DNA from: Fimimonas sp963619835 | GTDB taxonomy: Bacteria; Bacillota; Clostridia; Christensenellales; CAG-314 | NCBI GenBank assembly: GCA_963619835.1 | Contig: CAVEYD010000037.1 | Span: 1 to 9,469 of the forward strand | DNA length: 9,469 nt | Direction: 5' to 3' | Shown: piece after piece, positions 1 to 6,071 of the stretch | How positions within the stretch are numbered: position 1 is the first letter of the stretch | Layout: each line of letters opens with the position of its first letter | Program-made: the position numbers and the translations under genes | The notes under the pieces: generated by a model | What the model saw: only the letters and a program-made list of their open reading frames with translations | Told to the model about the DNA's origin: nothing | The model's database searches: none

Positions 1-40
1 AATTATGCCAAAAAGTCTTAATTTAGCCCATTTTAGCAAG

Positions 41-70
41 AAAAAAGGCTTGATAGCATTGTATCAAACC
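41..70 (-). terminator. Intrinsic terminator downstream of tRNA-Gly
   Basis: Read on the minus strand, GGTTTGATA (70-62) pairs with TATCAAGCC (55-47) as a 9-bp stem with one G-U pair. The loop is CAATGC, and six Ts follow (46-41). It lies 13 nt after the 3' end of the tRNA. No hairpin is seen between the upstream protein gene and the tRNA, so it may end both transcripts. Confidence 0.85.
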
Positions 71-83
71 TATATGTTCTTAA

Positions 84-157
84 TGGAGCGAATGATGGGA
101 ATCGAACCCACAACCGTAGCTTGGGAAGCTACTGTTTTGCCACTAAACTACATTCGC
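84..157 (-). tRNA. tRNA-Gly (anticodon CCC)
   Basis: A complete 74-nt cloverleaf can be folded by eye on the minus strand. The acceptor stem is GCGAATG/CATTCGC with a U discriminator base and an encoded CCA at 86-84. The D arm is GTTT/AAAC. The anticodon stem GTAGC/GCTAC encloses the loop TTCCCAA, giving anticodon CCC. The T arm GTGGG/CCCAT encloses TTCGATT. The U discriminator agrees with glycine identity. Anticodon CCC reads only GGG codons, and in AT-rich Firmicutes the usual glycine tRNAs are UCC and GCC, so this is probably an extra isoacceptor. It sits 43 nt after the stop codon of the gene at 201-473 on the same strand. A weak private promoter is possible: TAGATA at 196-191, 17 bp, TATAAA at 173-168, which would give a leader of about 4 nt. 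Confidence 0.96.
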
Positions 158-200
158 ATTCTATTTTTTTATATTTTTTGCAAGTTATCTTATCTAAAAA

Positions 201-473
201 CTATACTTCTTTTTTTCTATCGGGAATTGCTTCCAAATTCATATAATCGAAATCTACCGATTCAACAAAATCACGTGGCTTAAATTTTGTGTTGTTAAAC
301 ATTATATAATGGTTAAAGTTTACTCTTGTTGCAATTGGTGTAGGAATATCCATTTTTTCGCATACTTGTTGAAGTATGCCAATAAATTCGTTTAAATTTT
401 CCGTTTTATTGTACTCAAAAACTAAATCTCGAGTTATTTTTTCTTCGCTAACGGTAGTTGCCCACAGTTTCAT
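201..473 (-). CDS. Small uncharacterised protein, 90 aa
   Basis: No named family is recognised. The protein is soluble-looking and mixed-charge, with no signal peptide, membrane segment or Cys motif. It starts MKLWATTV and contains a central helix-like stretch around residues 27-42. Its C-terminal half is FKPRDFVESVDFDYMNLEAI. From memory, this overall pattern (MKLW start, then a DFVESVDFD-like block) resembles short hypothetical proteins found in many Clostridia, but I cannot name the family. The ATG at 473 is well supported: GAGGT (484-480) lies 6 nt upstream on the minus strand. It is divergent from the nucleosidase gene at 681 and is followed by tRNA-Gly, with which it may be co-transcribed. 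The function is unknown, but the SD and the family resemblance argue that it is real. Confidence 0.78.
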   Translation of the reverse strand: MKLWATTVSEEKITRDLVFEYNKTENLNEFIGILQQVCEKMDIPTPIATRVNFNHYIMFNNTKFKPRDFVESVDFDYMNLEAIPDRKKEV

Positions 474-490
474 ACTTTGACCTCACTAAT

Positions 491-519
491 ATTTTATCAA
501 ATATTTTGTGTTTTGAAAA
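491..519 (-). promoter_or_regulatory. Possible sigma-A promoter for the 201-473 gene
   Basis: On the minus strand, TTTTCA (519-514) is followed after 17 bp by TAAAAT (496-491). The -10 matches 5 of 6 consensus positions and the -35 matches 4 of 6. The predicted start near 484 leaves only about 11 nt before the ATG and would place the SD at the very 5' end. The call is therefore tentative. Confidence 0.4.
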
Positions 520-680
520 GGATTTTTTGTATAAATTTTCATCTTGTTTTACTTATTTAAATTTTGGCAATTTGTTTCTGCTAATTTAGTTTGAAATCAT
601 ATAAGTAAGGTCCTTAATTTTTCCACTTTACTATTGTCTTATTATGTGTTATCATTAATAAAATAAAAAGTAGGTGGCGT

Positions 681-1346
681 ATGATCGGTATATTTACAGC
701 TATGGAAAAGGAAGCTAAAAGTTTTCTACAAAATTCGACATGTGAAAAGATAGGCATGTTCGACATTTATCACATCACCGTCGGTGGCAAAGAAGCAGTT
801 TTATGTTGTCCGCCTAGTATTGGAGAAATTACTGCGGCTGCAGCTTGTCAAATGATGATCTCGCATTTTAATGTCGAATGTATTTTGAATTTTGGCGTTG
901 TAGGTGCTTTGACCGCTAAATCTGCGGTTGAGTCCACAATGTATGTCGGATCTGTCGTTCACTACGATATGGACACATCGCAAATAGACAATTCTCCAAT
1001 TGGACATTATGACTGTTTTGGTGGCATTGTTAATTCTTGCGACAGTAATCTGCTTACTAAAGCCACACAAATTAAAAATTTGCCAATTGTTTGTTGTGCT
1101 TCTGCCGATAAGTTTGTAGCGGATTCCAATTCTAAAGCAAAGCTTAACCGTGATTTTGGCGCTGAAATTTGTGACATGGAGTCTGCTGGCATTTTGTGGA
1201 CATGTAAGTTCAACAATATTCCTTGTCTTTTGGTTAAGTGTGTATCCGACAGTCTCTTTGGCGGTTCCGGCGAGTTTGTTAAAAATGCCGAAAAAGCAGC
1301 TGCAAACTTTATGTCTTTTGCTAATATGCTATGCGAAAAATTGTAA
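681..1346 (+). CDS. MTA/SAH nucleosidase-like protein (PNP_UDP_1 family)
   Basis: This 221-aa protein has the fold signatures of the purine-nucleoside phosphorylase/MTA-SAH nucleosidase superfamily. These include an N-terminal IGIFTAMEKEA block, a PPSIGEITAA glycine loop (44-53), NFGVVGAL (70-77), HYDMD (94-98), SADKF (141-145), DMESAGI (165-171) and VSD (188-190). By alignment from memory with E. coli MTAN, E11, E167 and D190 correspond to the catalytic or ribose-binding residues E12, E174 and D197, so hydrolysis of a 5'-modified adenosine is likely. Length is close to the usual 230 aa. The sequence is divergent, with F71 where a Thr is typical, so the exact substrate (MTA, SAH, 5'-deoxyadenosine or another nucleoside) is uncertain. 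The ATG follows AGGTGG at 672-677. The next gene, a DUF362 iron-sulfur protein, starts 72 nt downstream with no terminator between them. Confidence 0.88.
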   Translation: MIGIFTAMEKEAKSFLQNSTCEKIGMFDIYHITVGGKEAVLCCPPSIGEITAAAACQMMISHFNVECILNFGVVGALTAKSAVESTMYVGSVVHYDMDTSQIDNSPIGHYDCFGGIVNSCDSNLLTKATQIKNLPIVCCASADKFVADSNSKAKLNRDFGAEICDMESAGILWTCKFNNIPCLLVKCVSDSLFGGSGEFVKNAEKAAANFMSFANMLCEKL

Positions 1347-1380
1347 TTGTATAATTTTTCTAAACTGAAAAGATTATTCA

Positions 1381-1386
1381 TATAAT
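1381..1386 (+). promoter_or_regulatory. Possible -10 element ahead of the DUF362 gene
   Basis: A perfect TATAAT lies 32 nt before the ATG at 1419. The best-spaced -35 (TTCTAA, 1358-1363, 17 bp) matches only 3 of 6 positions and no extended TG is present. In such AT-rich DNA a lone TATAAT is weak evidence; read-through from the nucleosidase gene is equally possible. Confidence 0.25.
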
Positions 1387-1418
1387 AATAAAAATATAAA
1401 ATACTTATCATTTAATAT

Positions 1419-2597
1419 ATGCAAGAAAAAAGTAAAGTAGCAGTTTCTGCTTGTCAAGATTATGACGTTGAACATGTACAGCATGCCATAGACAATGTAC
1501 TTGAAGAGCTTGGCGGAATTGAAAATTTCGTTTCTAAAGAGTCAAAAGTTTTCATAAAGGTAAATTTGGTTCGTGATATGCCACCGGAAAAATGTGGCAC
1601 TACAAATCCGCAAGTTGTAATTGCTCTTGTTAACAGACTTTCAAAAATTACTCAAAATATCGTTGTCGGAGATAGTAGCGGTGGTTTGTACACAAAGGCA
1701 TCCATGAATGCAGTCTACACCAAATGCAAAATGACTGACGTTCAACAGGCCTCTTGTGCCAAATTGAACGATGATTTTGAATATAAAAATGTCGAAATTG
1801 ACGGACAAGTCGTAAAAAATTGCGAAATTATCAATGCTTTTCTCGATGCAGACGTAGTTATAAACATAACAAAGTTAAAAACACATTCTTTTGCCGGATA
1901 CACGGGAGCCGTTAAAAATTTATATGGGCTTATTCCGGGTCTTGTAAAAGTTGAAATGCACAGTCGTTTTCCCGATTTAGGCGATTTTTGCAACTTATTA
2001 TGTGATATCGAACAATTTGCTTCTTCAAAGATTGTTTTGCACGTTGTTGACGGAGTTTGGGGAATGGAAGGCGATGGACCGACAAACGGAAAACCTCGTT
2101 TTATAGGTCAAATTTTGGCCTCAAAAAATCCCTATGCCTTAGACGTTGTTTCAGTGTCTCTTTTTGCGGATCCGCTTAGTATGCCTCTGTTGCAGGTTGC
2201 CTGTAAACGTGGTTTGTTAAAATCAGACTTTTCAGATATCGACTTTGATTTTTTAAGTTGGCAAAAAAACAAAATAAACAATTTTGAAACGCCCGCGGTA
2301 ACAAGTGCCGATACTTTTTTAAATATGCCTAAGTGGGTAAAGAGATTAGCTAAAAAGTATCTTACAAAAAAAGTCCAAATTGACAAGTCGGTTTGCAAAG
2401 GGTGCGGAAAATGTGCTGTTCATTGTCCGGCAAAAGCGATAAAACTTAAAAACAAAAAGGCAAACATCTCTCAAAACAAGTGCATACGTTGTTATTGCTG
2501 TCAAGAATTGTGCCCTTTTAATGCAGTTAAGTTCAAAAAATCTTTGTTGTACAAAGTAGTGCATGCGTTTTCACACACAGCTAATAATAAAAAATAG
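1419..2597 (+). CDS. DUF362 protein with C-terminal 2x[4Fe-4S] ferredoxin domain
   Basis: The 392-aa protein begins with a DUF362 domain (about 1-300). Typical blocks are VFIKVNLV (44-51), VVGDSSGG (82-89), INITKLKTHSFAGYTGAVKN (148-167) and the HVVDGVWGMEGDGPTNG region (208-224). It ends in a bacterial ferredoxin domain with two CxxCxxCxxxCP motifs: C326, C329, C332, C336 and C355, C358, C361, C365. These should hold two [4Fe-4S] clusters. There is no signal peptide or membrane segment, so it is probably cytosolic. The DUF362 family has no firm biochemical role; an electron-transfer or oxidoreductase function is inferred from the clusters. The start agrees with the usual N-terminus of the family (KSKVAVSAC-like), but no Shine-Dalgarno sequence is visible upstream, which is unusual in this window. 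It follows the nucleosidase gene and lacks its own terminator before the greA promoter. Confidence 0.92.
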   Translation: MQEKSKVAVSACQDYDVEHVQHAIDNVLEELGGIENFVSKESKVFIKVNLVRDMPPEKCGTTNPQVVIALVNRLSKITQNIVVGDSSGGLYTKASMNAVYTKCKMTDVQQASCAKLNDDFEYKNVEIDGQVVKNCEIINAFLDADVVINITKLKTHSFAGYTGAVKNLYGLIPGLVKVEMHSRFPDLGDFCNLLCDIEQFASSKIVLHVVDGVWGMEGDGPTNGKPRFIGQILASKNPYALDVVSVSLFADPLSMPLLQVACKRGLLKSDFSDIDFDFLSWQKNKINNFETPAVTSADTFLNMPKWVKRLAKKYLTKKVQIDKSVCKGCGKCAVHCPAKAIKLKNKKANISQNKCIRCYCCQELCPFNAVKFKKSLLYKVVHAFSHTANNKK

Positions 2598-2630
2598 TTA
2601 TATATTGTTTTTTCTTCAATCGTTAATTGC

Positions 2631-2659
2631 TTGACTTTTTTCTAAATTATGCTTAAAAT
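2631..2659 (+). promoter_or_regulatory. Sigma-A promoter of greA (greA-lysS)
   Basis: TTGACT (2631-2636), exactly 17 bp, then TAAAAT (2654-2659); each hexamer matches 5 of 6 consensus positions. The predicted start is near 2666, giving a leader of about 80 nt before the greA ATG. No room remains for another promoter between the leader hairpin (ending 2720) and the SD at 2734. Confidence 0.78.
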
Positions 2660-2689
2660 TAATTAGAAAAATATATTTGATTCAAAATT

Positions 2690-2720
2690 AACTTGAAAGC
2701 GATGTCTTTTAAGTTTTTTT
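2690..2720 (+). terminator. Terminator-like hairpin inside the greA leader
   Basis: AACTTGAAAG (2690-2699) pairs with CTTTTAAGTT (2706-2715) as a 10-bp stem with one G-U pair. The loop is CGATGT, and an unbroken T run covers 2714-2720. It lies downstream of the predicted greA promoter and upstream of the SD, so every greA transcript from that promoter must pass it. It could also terminate read-through from the DUF362 gene. A weak alternative stem, TTCAA (2681-2685) with TTGAA (2693-2697), would compete for the 5' arm. Confidence 0.7.
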
Positions 2721-2746
2721 GTGTCTATTAACAAAAGGAGTTTACT

Positions 2747-3202
2747 ATGGCAGAAGTTCAATTTCAATTAACCGAAAGCGGACGTAAAGAGTTAGAAGAA
2801 CGTCTTGAGTACTTAAAATCTGTTCGTCGTGCCGAAATTGCCGAAGAAATTAAAGTGGCAAGAGGATTTGGCGACCTTTCAGAAAATGCCGAATATGATG
2901 CGGCACGTAAGGCACAAGGCGAAATGGAGGGCGAAATTGCCGAAATCGAGGCAAAACTTCGTTCTGCTATAATTATTCACGAAACAGTTGTTGTTTGTCG
3001 TGAAGTCGTTGACGGCGTTGAACGCCCTGAAAAAACATACAAAATCGTTGGCACAGCCGAAGCAGATTTCTCAGTAGGTCGTATCAGCGACGAATCACCT
3101 GTCGGTGCTGCTTTAATTAAAGCTAAAGACGGCGAAACTGTTAGTGTTGCATTACCTAACGGCAAAACCAAGTACATTAAAGTAGTTTCAATTAAAAAAT
3201 AG
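2747..3202 (+). CDS. greA: Transcription elongation factor GreA
   Basis: GreA enters the secondary channel of RNA polymerase and stimulates cleavage of the 3' end of backtracked RNA, rescuing stalled complexes. The 151-aa protein has the full architecture. An N-terminal antiparallel coiled coil (about 8-76) carries the tip loop GDLSENAEYDAA, in which D43 and E46 match the Mg-coordinating acidic pair of E. coli GreA (D41, E44). A C-terminal FKBP-like domain follows, with IVGTAEADF (100-108) and SPVGAALI (117-124). The ATG has a strong SD, AAAGGAG at 2734-2740, 6 nt upstream. It has its own promoter and a long leader with a terminator-like hairpin. lysS follows 98 nt downstream in the same direction, an arrangement common in Firmicutes. 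Confidence 0.98.
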   Translation: MAEVQFQLTESGRKELEERLEYLKSVRRAEIAEEIKVARGFGDLSENAEYDAARKAQGEMEGEIAEIEAKLRSAIIIHETVVVCREVVDGVERPEKTYKIVGTAEADFSVGRISDESPVGAALIKAKDGETVSVALPNGKTKYIKVVSIKK

Positions 3203-3228
3203 TAAAAAAAAGCCTAAATTTTCAAATT

Positions 3229-3265
3229 AGAATTGTTATGTTTCTAAAAATAACATTTCTTTTTT
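3229..3265 (+). terminator. Possible weak terminator between greA and lysS
   Basis: AGAA-T-TGTTAT (3229-3239) pairs with ATAACA-T-TTCT (3250-3260): 6 bp, one T-T mismatch, then 4 bp, with a 10-nt loop. Five more Ts follow (3261-3265). All pairs but three are A-T, so it may only partly terminate. No convincing promoter is seen between it and lysS, which suggests lysS depends on read-through. Confidence 0.5.
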
Positions 3266-3300
3266 GAAGTAAATTTACAATACACAATTTCGGAGAAAAA

Positions 3301-4815
3301 ATGAACGAAGAAAAAATAGTGTCTCAAGAGACTGAACAAGATTTAAATGAAATATTGCAAATTCGCAGAGACAAGCTTGCAAAACTTGTAGAGGAAGGCA
3401 AAAACCCCTTTGAAATCACAAAGTTTAACAAAACACATTCTTCAAAGGAAGTTATTGACAATTATGTCGATCATGCCGAAGGCGAAGAGTATACTCCGCA
3501 AATCGTGTCTATTGCCGGAAGAATGATTTCCCGCAGAATTATGGGGAAAGCAAGTTTTTGTCACATTTTAGACGGTGAAGGAACAATCCAACTTTATGTC
3601 AAGCGCGATGAAGTCGGTGAAGATGTCTATGCTGCCTTCAAAACATGGGATATAGGCGACATAATCGGTGGAACAGGTGAAGTATTTCGCACACACATGG
3701 GTGAAATATCTATTAGACTAAACTCAATCACACTTTTATCAAAGTCTCTTTTACCTTTGCCCGAAAAATTCCATGGTTTAAAAGATATTGAAACAAGATA
3801 TCGTCAACGTTATGTTGATTTAATTGCCAATCCCGAAGTAAAACGTACATTTATTATTCGTTCCGGAATAATTAAGGCAATAAGAGAGTATTTAGACAAT
3901 CGTGGATTTTTGGAGGTTGAAACTCCTATTCTAAATACAATTGCCGGTGGTGCAAATGCCAGACCTTTCATTACGCATCACAATTCGTTAGATATTGACA
4001 TGTACATGCGTATTGCAACCGAGTTGCACTTAAAGCGTCTAATTGTTGGCGGATTCGAAAAAGTTTATGAAATCGGAAGACAATTCCGTAACGAAGGAAT
4101 GGACCTTAAGCACAATCCGGAGTTTACCACAATCGAACTTTACCAAGCTTACACAGATTTTCATGGCATGATGGATATTGCACAAGGTTTGTTCGTTTAC
4201 TGCGCCGACAAAGTCTTAGGTACCCGCAAACTTCCTTATGGTGATGTAACAATCGATCTTGACAATTGGACAAAATTGTCCATGATTGAAGCTGTAAGAA
4301 AGTATGTCGGTGTAGACTTCGACAATCTAAATGACGAGCAAGCTGTATCAGCTGCAAAAGAAAAAGGTATCGATTTGCCCGAAGGTAAACGCACTTGGGG
4401 ACATGCTTTGTACGAATTGTTTGATAACTTCGTCGAAAAGGAACTTATTCAACCTACATTTATATATGACTATCCCGTTGAAGTTTCTCCTCTTGCAAAA
4501 AAGAAACCGCAAGACAAGCGTCTTACGGAGCGTTTTGAGTTCTTTATGAATGCAAGTGAAATGGGCAATGCGTTTTCCGAGTTAAACGATCCTATTGACC
4601 AATACGAACGTTTCTTGGCTCAAGTAAAAGCTAAAGCACAAGGCGACGATGAAGCACACATGATGGACGAAGATTTCATAACCGCTTTGGAATACGGAAT
4701 GCCTCCGACAGGCGGATTGGGAATCGGTATCGATAGAATGATAATGTTGTTTACCAACAATCAATCAATTAGAGACGTGCTTTTGTTCCCGACTATGAAA
4801 CCGTTAAGTAAGTAA
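3301..4815 (+). CDS. lysS: Lysyl-tRNA synthetase, class II
   Basis: The enzyme charges tRNA-Lys with lysine using ATP in the cytosol. The 504-aa length is normal for class II LysRS. An N-terminal OB-fold anticodon-binding domain (about 65-150) includes IAGRMISRRIMGKASFCHIL. The catalytic domain holds motif 1 (about 199-212, RGFLEVETPIL), motif 2 (FRNEGMD at 262-268, with E278 in TTIELY) and motif 3 (GGLGIGIDRM, 471-480). The sequence is intact to the C-terminal RDVLLFPTMKP. The ATG has GGAG at 3292-3295 with 5-nt spacing. It lies 98 nt after greA, with a weak hairpin but no clear promoter between. No T-box or other lysine-responsive leader is visible. It ends before a strong hairpin shared with a convergent gene. 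Confidence 0.99.
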   Translation: MNEEKIVSQETEQDLNEILQIRRDKLAKLVEEGKNPFEITKFNKTHSSKEVIDNYVDHAEGEEYTPQIVSIAGRMISRRIMGKASFCHILDGEGTIQLYVKRDEVGEDVYAAFKTWDIGDIIGGTGEVFRTHMGEISIRLNSITLLSKSLLPLPEKFHGLKDIETRYRQRYVDLIANPEVKRTFIIRSGIIKAIREYLDNRGFLEVETPILNTIAGGANARPFITHHNSLDIDMYMRIATELHLKRLIVGGFEKVYEIGRQFRNEGMDLKHNPEFTTIELYQAYTDFHGMMDIAQGLFVYCADKVLGTRKLPYGDVTIDLDNWTKLSMIEAVRKYVGVDFDNLNDEQAVSAAKEKGIDLPEGKRTWGHALYELFDNFVEKELIQPTFIYDYPVEVSPLAKKKPQDKRLTERFEFFMNASEMGNAFSELNDPIDQYERFLAQVKAKAQGDDEAHMMDEDFITALEYGMPPTGGLGIGIDRMIMLFTNNQSIRDVLLFPTMKPLSK

Positions 4816-4848
4816 TTTCTGTAAATATCACAATATTTTTGCATTTAA

Positions 4849-4880
4849 AAAGGAAGGTTTAGTAAAACAAACCTTCCTTT
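4849..4880. terminator. Bidirectional terminator between lysS and the M42 gene
   Basis: AAAGGAAGGTTT (4849-4860) and AAACCTTCCTTT (4869-4880) form a perfect 12-bp stem with an 8-nt loop, AGTAAAAC. The plus-strand 3' side continues AATTTTT. The minus-strand 3' side has five Ts. It stands between convergent genes and should end both transcripts. Confidence 0.9.
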
Positions 4881-4885
4881 AATTT

Positions 4886-5914
4886 TTAGTTTTTACAAGC
4901 AAATCCAACAAGCGTTTTTAGAGTATTTTCAACTCCTTTAATGTGGCTTCGTTCATAACCATGGCTTGCGTACACCCCCGCGCCGATTAGTGCATGTCTT
5001 GCATCTATTCCTGCCGACAGCGCAGCATCTGCATCGCTTCCGTACAAGGGGTAAACGTCCAATGCATAATTGGCATTTTGACTTTTTGCGCCTTCAATCA
5101 AACGTGAAATCATATCATAATTATAAGGTCCGTGGCTATCCTTTACGCAGATACTGCAATCTTTTTCCGTGCAGTTTAATCCCTTGCCAACGCACCCCAT
5201 ATCAATTGCAAGTATTTCGTGTATATCAAGTGGTGCGCTTGCCGAGCATCCGTGACCGACTTCCTCAAATACTGTAAAATGTGCATACGTTTTTTGTTTT
5301 AGTACAATTTTCTTATCGGCAATCATTTTAGCAAAAGCCAAAATTATTCCTACCGAAAGTTTATCATCTAAAAATCTGCTTTTAATGTAACCATCTTCAG
5401 TCAATCGACTTCTCGGGTCAAAAGCCACGATATCGCCTACATCTATACCAAGTTTTTTTACATCAGCGATACTTTTCACATCGTGATCCAAAACAACTTC
5501 GCATGTATCAAAGTTGCGTTCAGTTTTTGAATATTCTTTATTTACATGTACGGATGGATTGCAAAGTTGAAATGTCCCCTCAAAAATTTTATTTGTTCGA
5601 GTGTAAATTTTTACATTTTCTGTTTCGCAATTGTTTGCGTTTAGTCCGCCGATATTTGTCAAACGTAGTCTTCCGTCGGACTTTATTTCAGCAACCATTC
5701 CGCCAAGTGTATCAGTGTGGGCTGTAAGTAGTAGGCCGTTTCCTTCTCCGCCTAATGCCACCAAAACGCCCCCTTTGGCTGTTATTTCCGGGTTATATCC
5801 CATTTTAGTAAGTTGTTCACAAATCCATTCAGCTGCCTTTCTTGTGTATCCTGTCGGACTATCGATATTCAGTATTTCAAATGCTTTTTGAGTCGCAAAT
5901 TTTGTATAATCCAT
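4886..5914 (-). CDS. M42 family metallo-aminopeptidase
   Basis: The 342-aa protein belongs to peptidase family M42 (FrvX/PepA-type tetrahedral aminopeptidases), which hydrolyse peptides in the cytosol using two metal ions. The expected residues are all present: H66 and D68 in TAHTDTLGG, bridging D183 in RFLDDKLS, catalytic E217 and metal-binding E218 in FEEVGHG, D238 in IDMG, and H324 in ASHGYERSH. From memory, the VGDIVAFDPRS, DSHGPYNYD, SDADAALSAG and ASHGYERSH blocks most resemble the subgroup named for the NAGGN osmoprotectant cluster. No partner genes of that cluster are visible here, so the substrate remains open. The ATG at 5914 has AAAGGAGA (5928-5921) 6 nt upstream. It has its own promoter and is convergent with lysS, so it is probably monocistronic. 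Confidence 0.95.
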   Translation of the reverse strand: MDYTKFATQKAFEILNIDSPTGYTRKAAEWICEQLTKMGYNPEITAKGGVLVALGGEGNGLLLTAHTDTLGGMVAEIKSDGRLRLTNIGGLNANNCETENVKIYTRTNKIFEGTFQLCNPSVHVNKEYSKTERNFDTCEVVLDHDVKSIADVKKLGIDVGDIVAFDPRSRLTEDGYIKSRFLDDKLSVGIILAFAKMIADKKIVLKQKTYAHFTVFEEVGHGCSASAPLDIHEILAIDMGCVGKGLNCTEKDCSICVKDSHGPYNYDMISRLIEGAKSQNANYALDVYPLYGSDADAALSAGIDARHALIGAGVYASHGYERSHIKGVENTLKTLVGFACKN

Positions 5915-5937
5915 TTTTATTCTCCTTTATATTATGT

Positions 5938-5966
5938 ATTATATCACATAATTTTATTTTTGTAAT
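5938..5966 (-). promoter_or_regulatory. Promoter of the M42 aminopeptidase gene
   Basis: On the minus strand, ATTACA (5966-5961), 17 bp, then a perfect TATAAT (5943-5938). The -35 matches 4 of 6 positions. The predicted start near 5931 leaves a leader of about 16 nt with the SD close to the 5' end. Confidence 0.6.
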
Positions 5967-6017
5967 TAAAATCTAATTATGGACAAATTCTATTGTTTTG
6001 CATAATTGTTTGTAAAC

Positions 6018-6054
6018 AAAAAGCACCGACATTTTTTTCATCATTCGTCGGTGC
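6018..6054 (-). terminator. Terminator of the heavy-metal operon
   Basis: On the minus strand, GCACCGAC (6054-6047) pairs with GTCGGTGC (6030-6023) as an 8-bp GC-rich stem with a 16-nt loop, followed by TTTTT (6022-6018). It begins 17 nt after the ATPase stop codon and isolates that operon from the downstream M42 gene. Confidence 0.88.
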
Positions 6055-6071
6055 GATTTATTTGATTTTAT

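Noticed and set aside
5..283. Plus-strand 92-aa frame containing MMGIEPTTVAWEATVLPLNY
   Set aside because: It runs across the tRNA-Gly on the opposite strand. This peptide is a well-known false translation of the tRNA complement.
1007..1411. Minus-strand 134-aa frame opposite the nucleosidase gene
   Set aside because: No family features; the plus strand has a full set of nucleosidase motifs there.
2598..2746. A riboswitch or T-box before greA-lysS
   Set aside because: The leader is only about 80 nt with a single hairpin. There is no T-box consensus, specifier stem or recognised riboswitch core.
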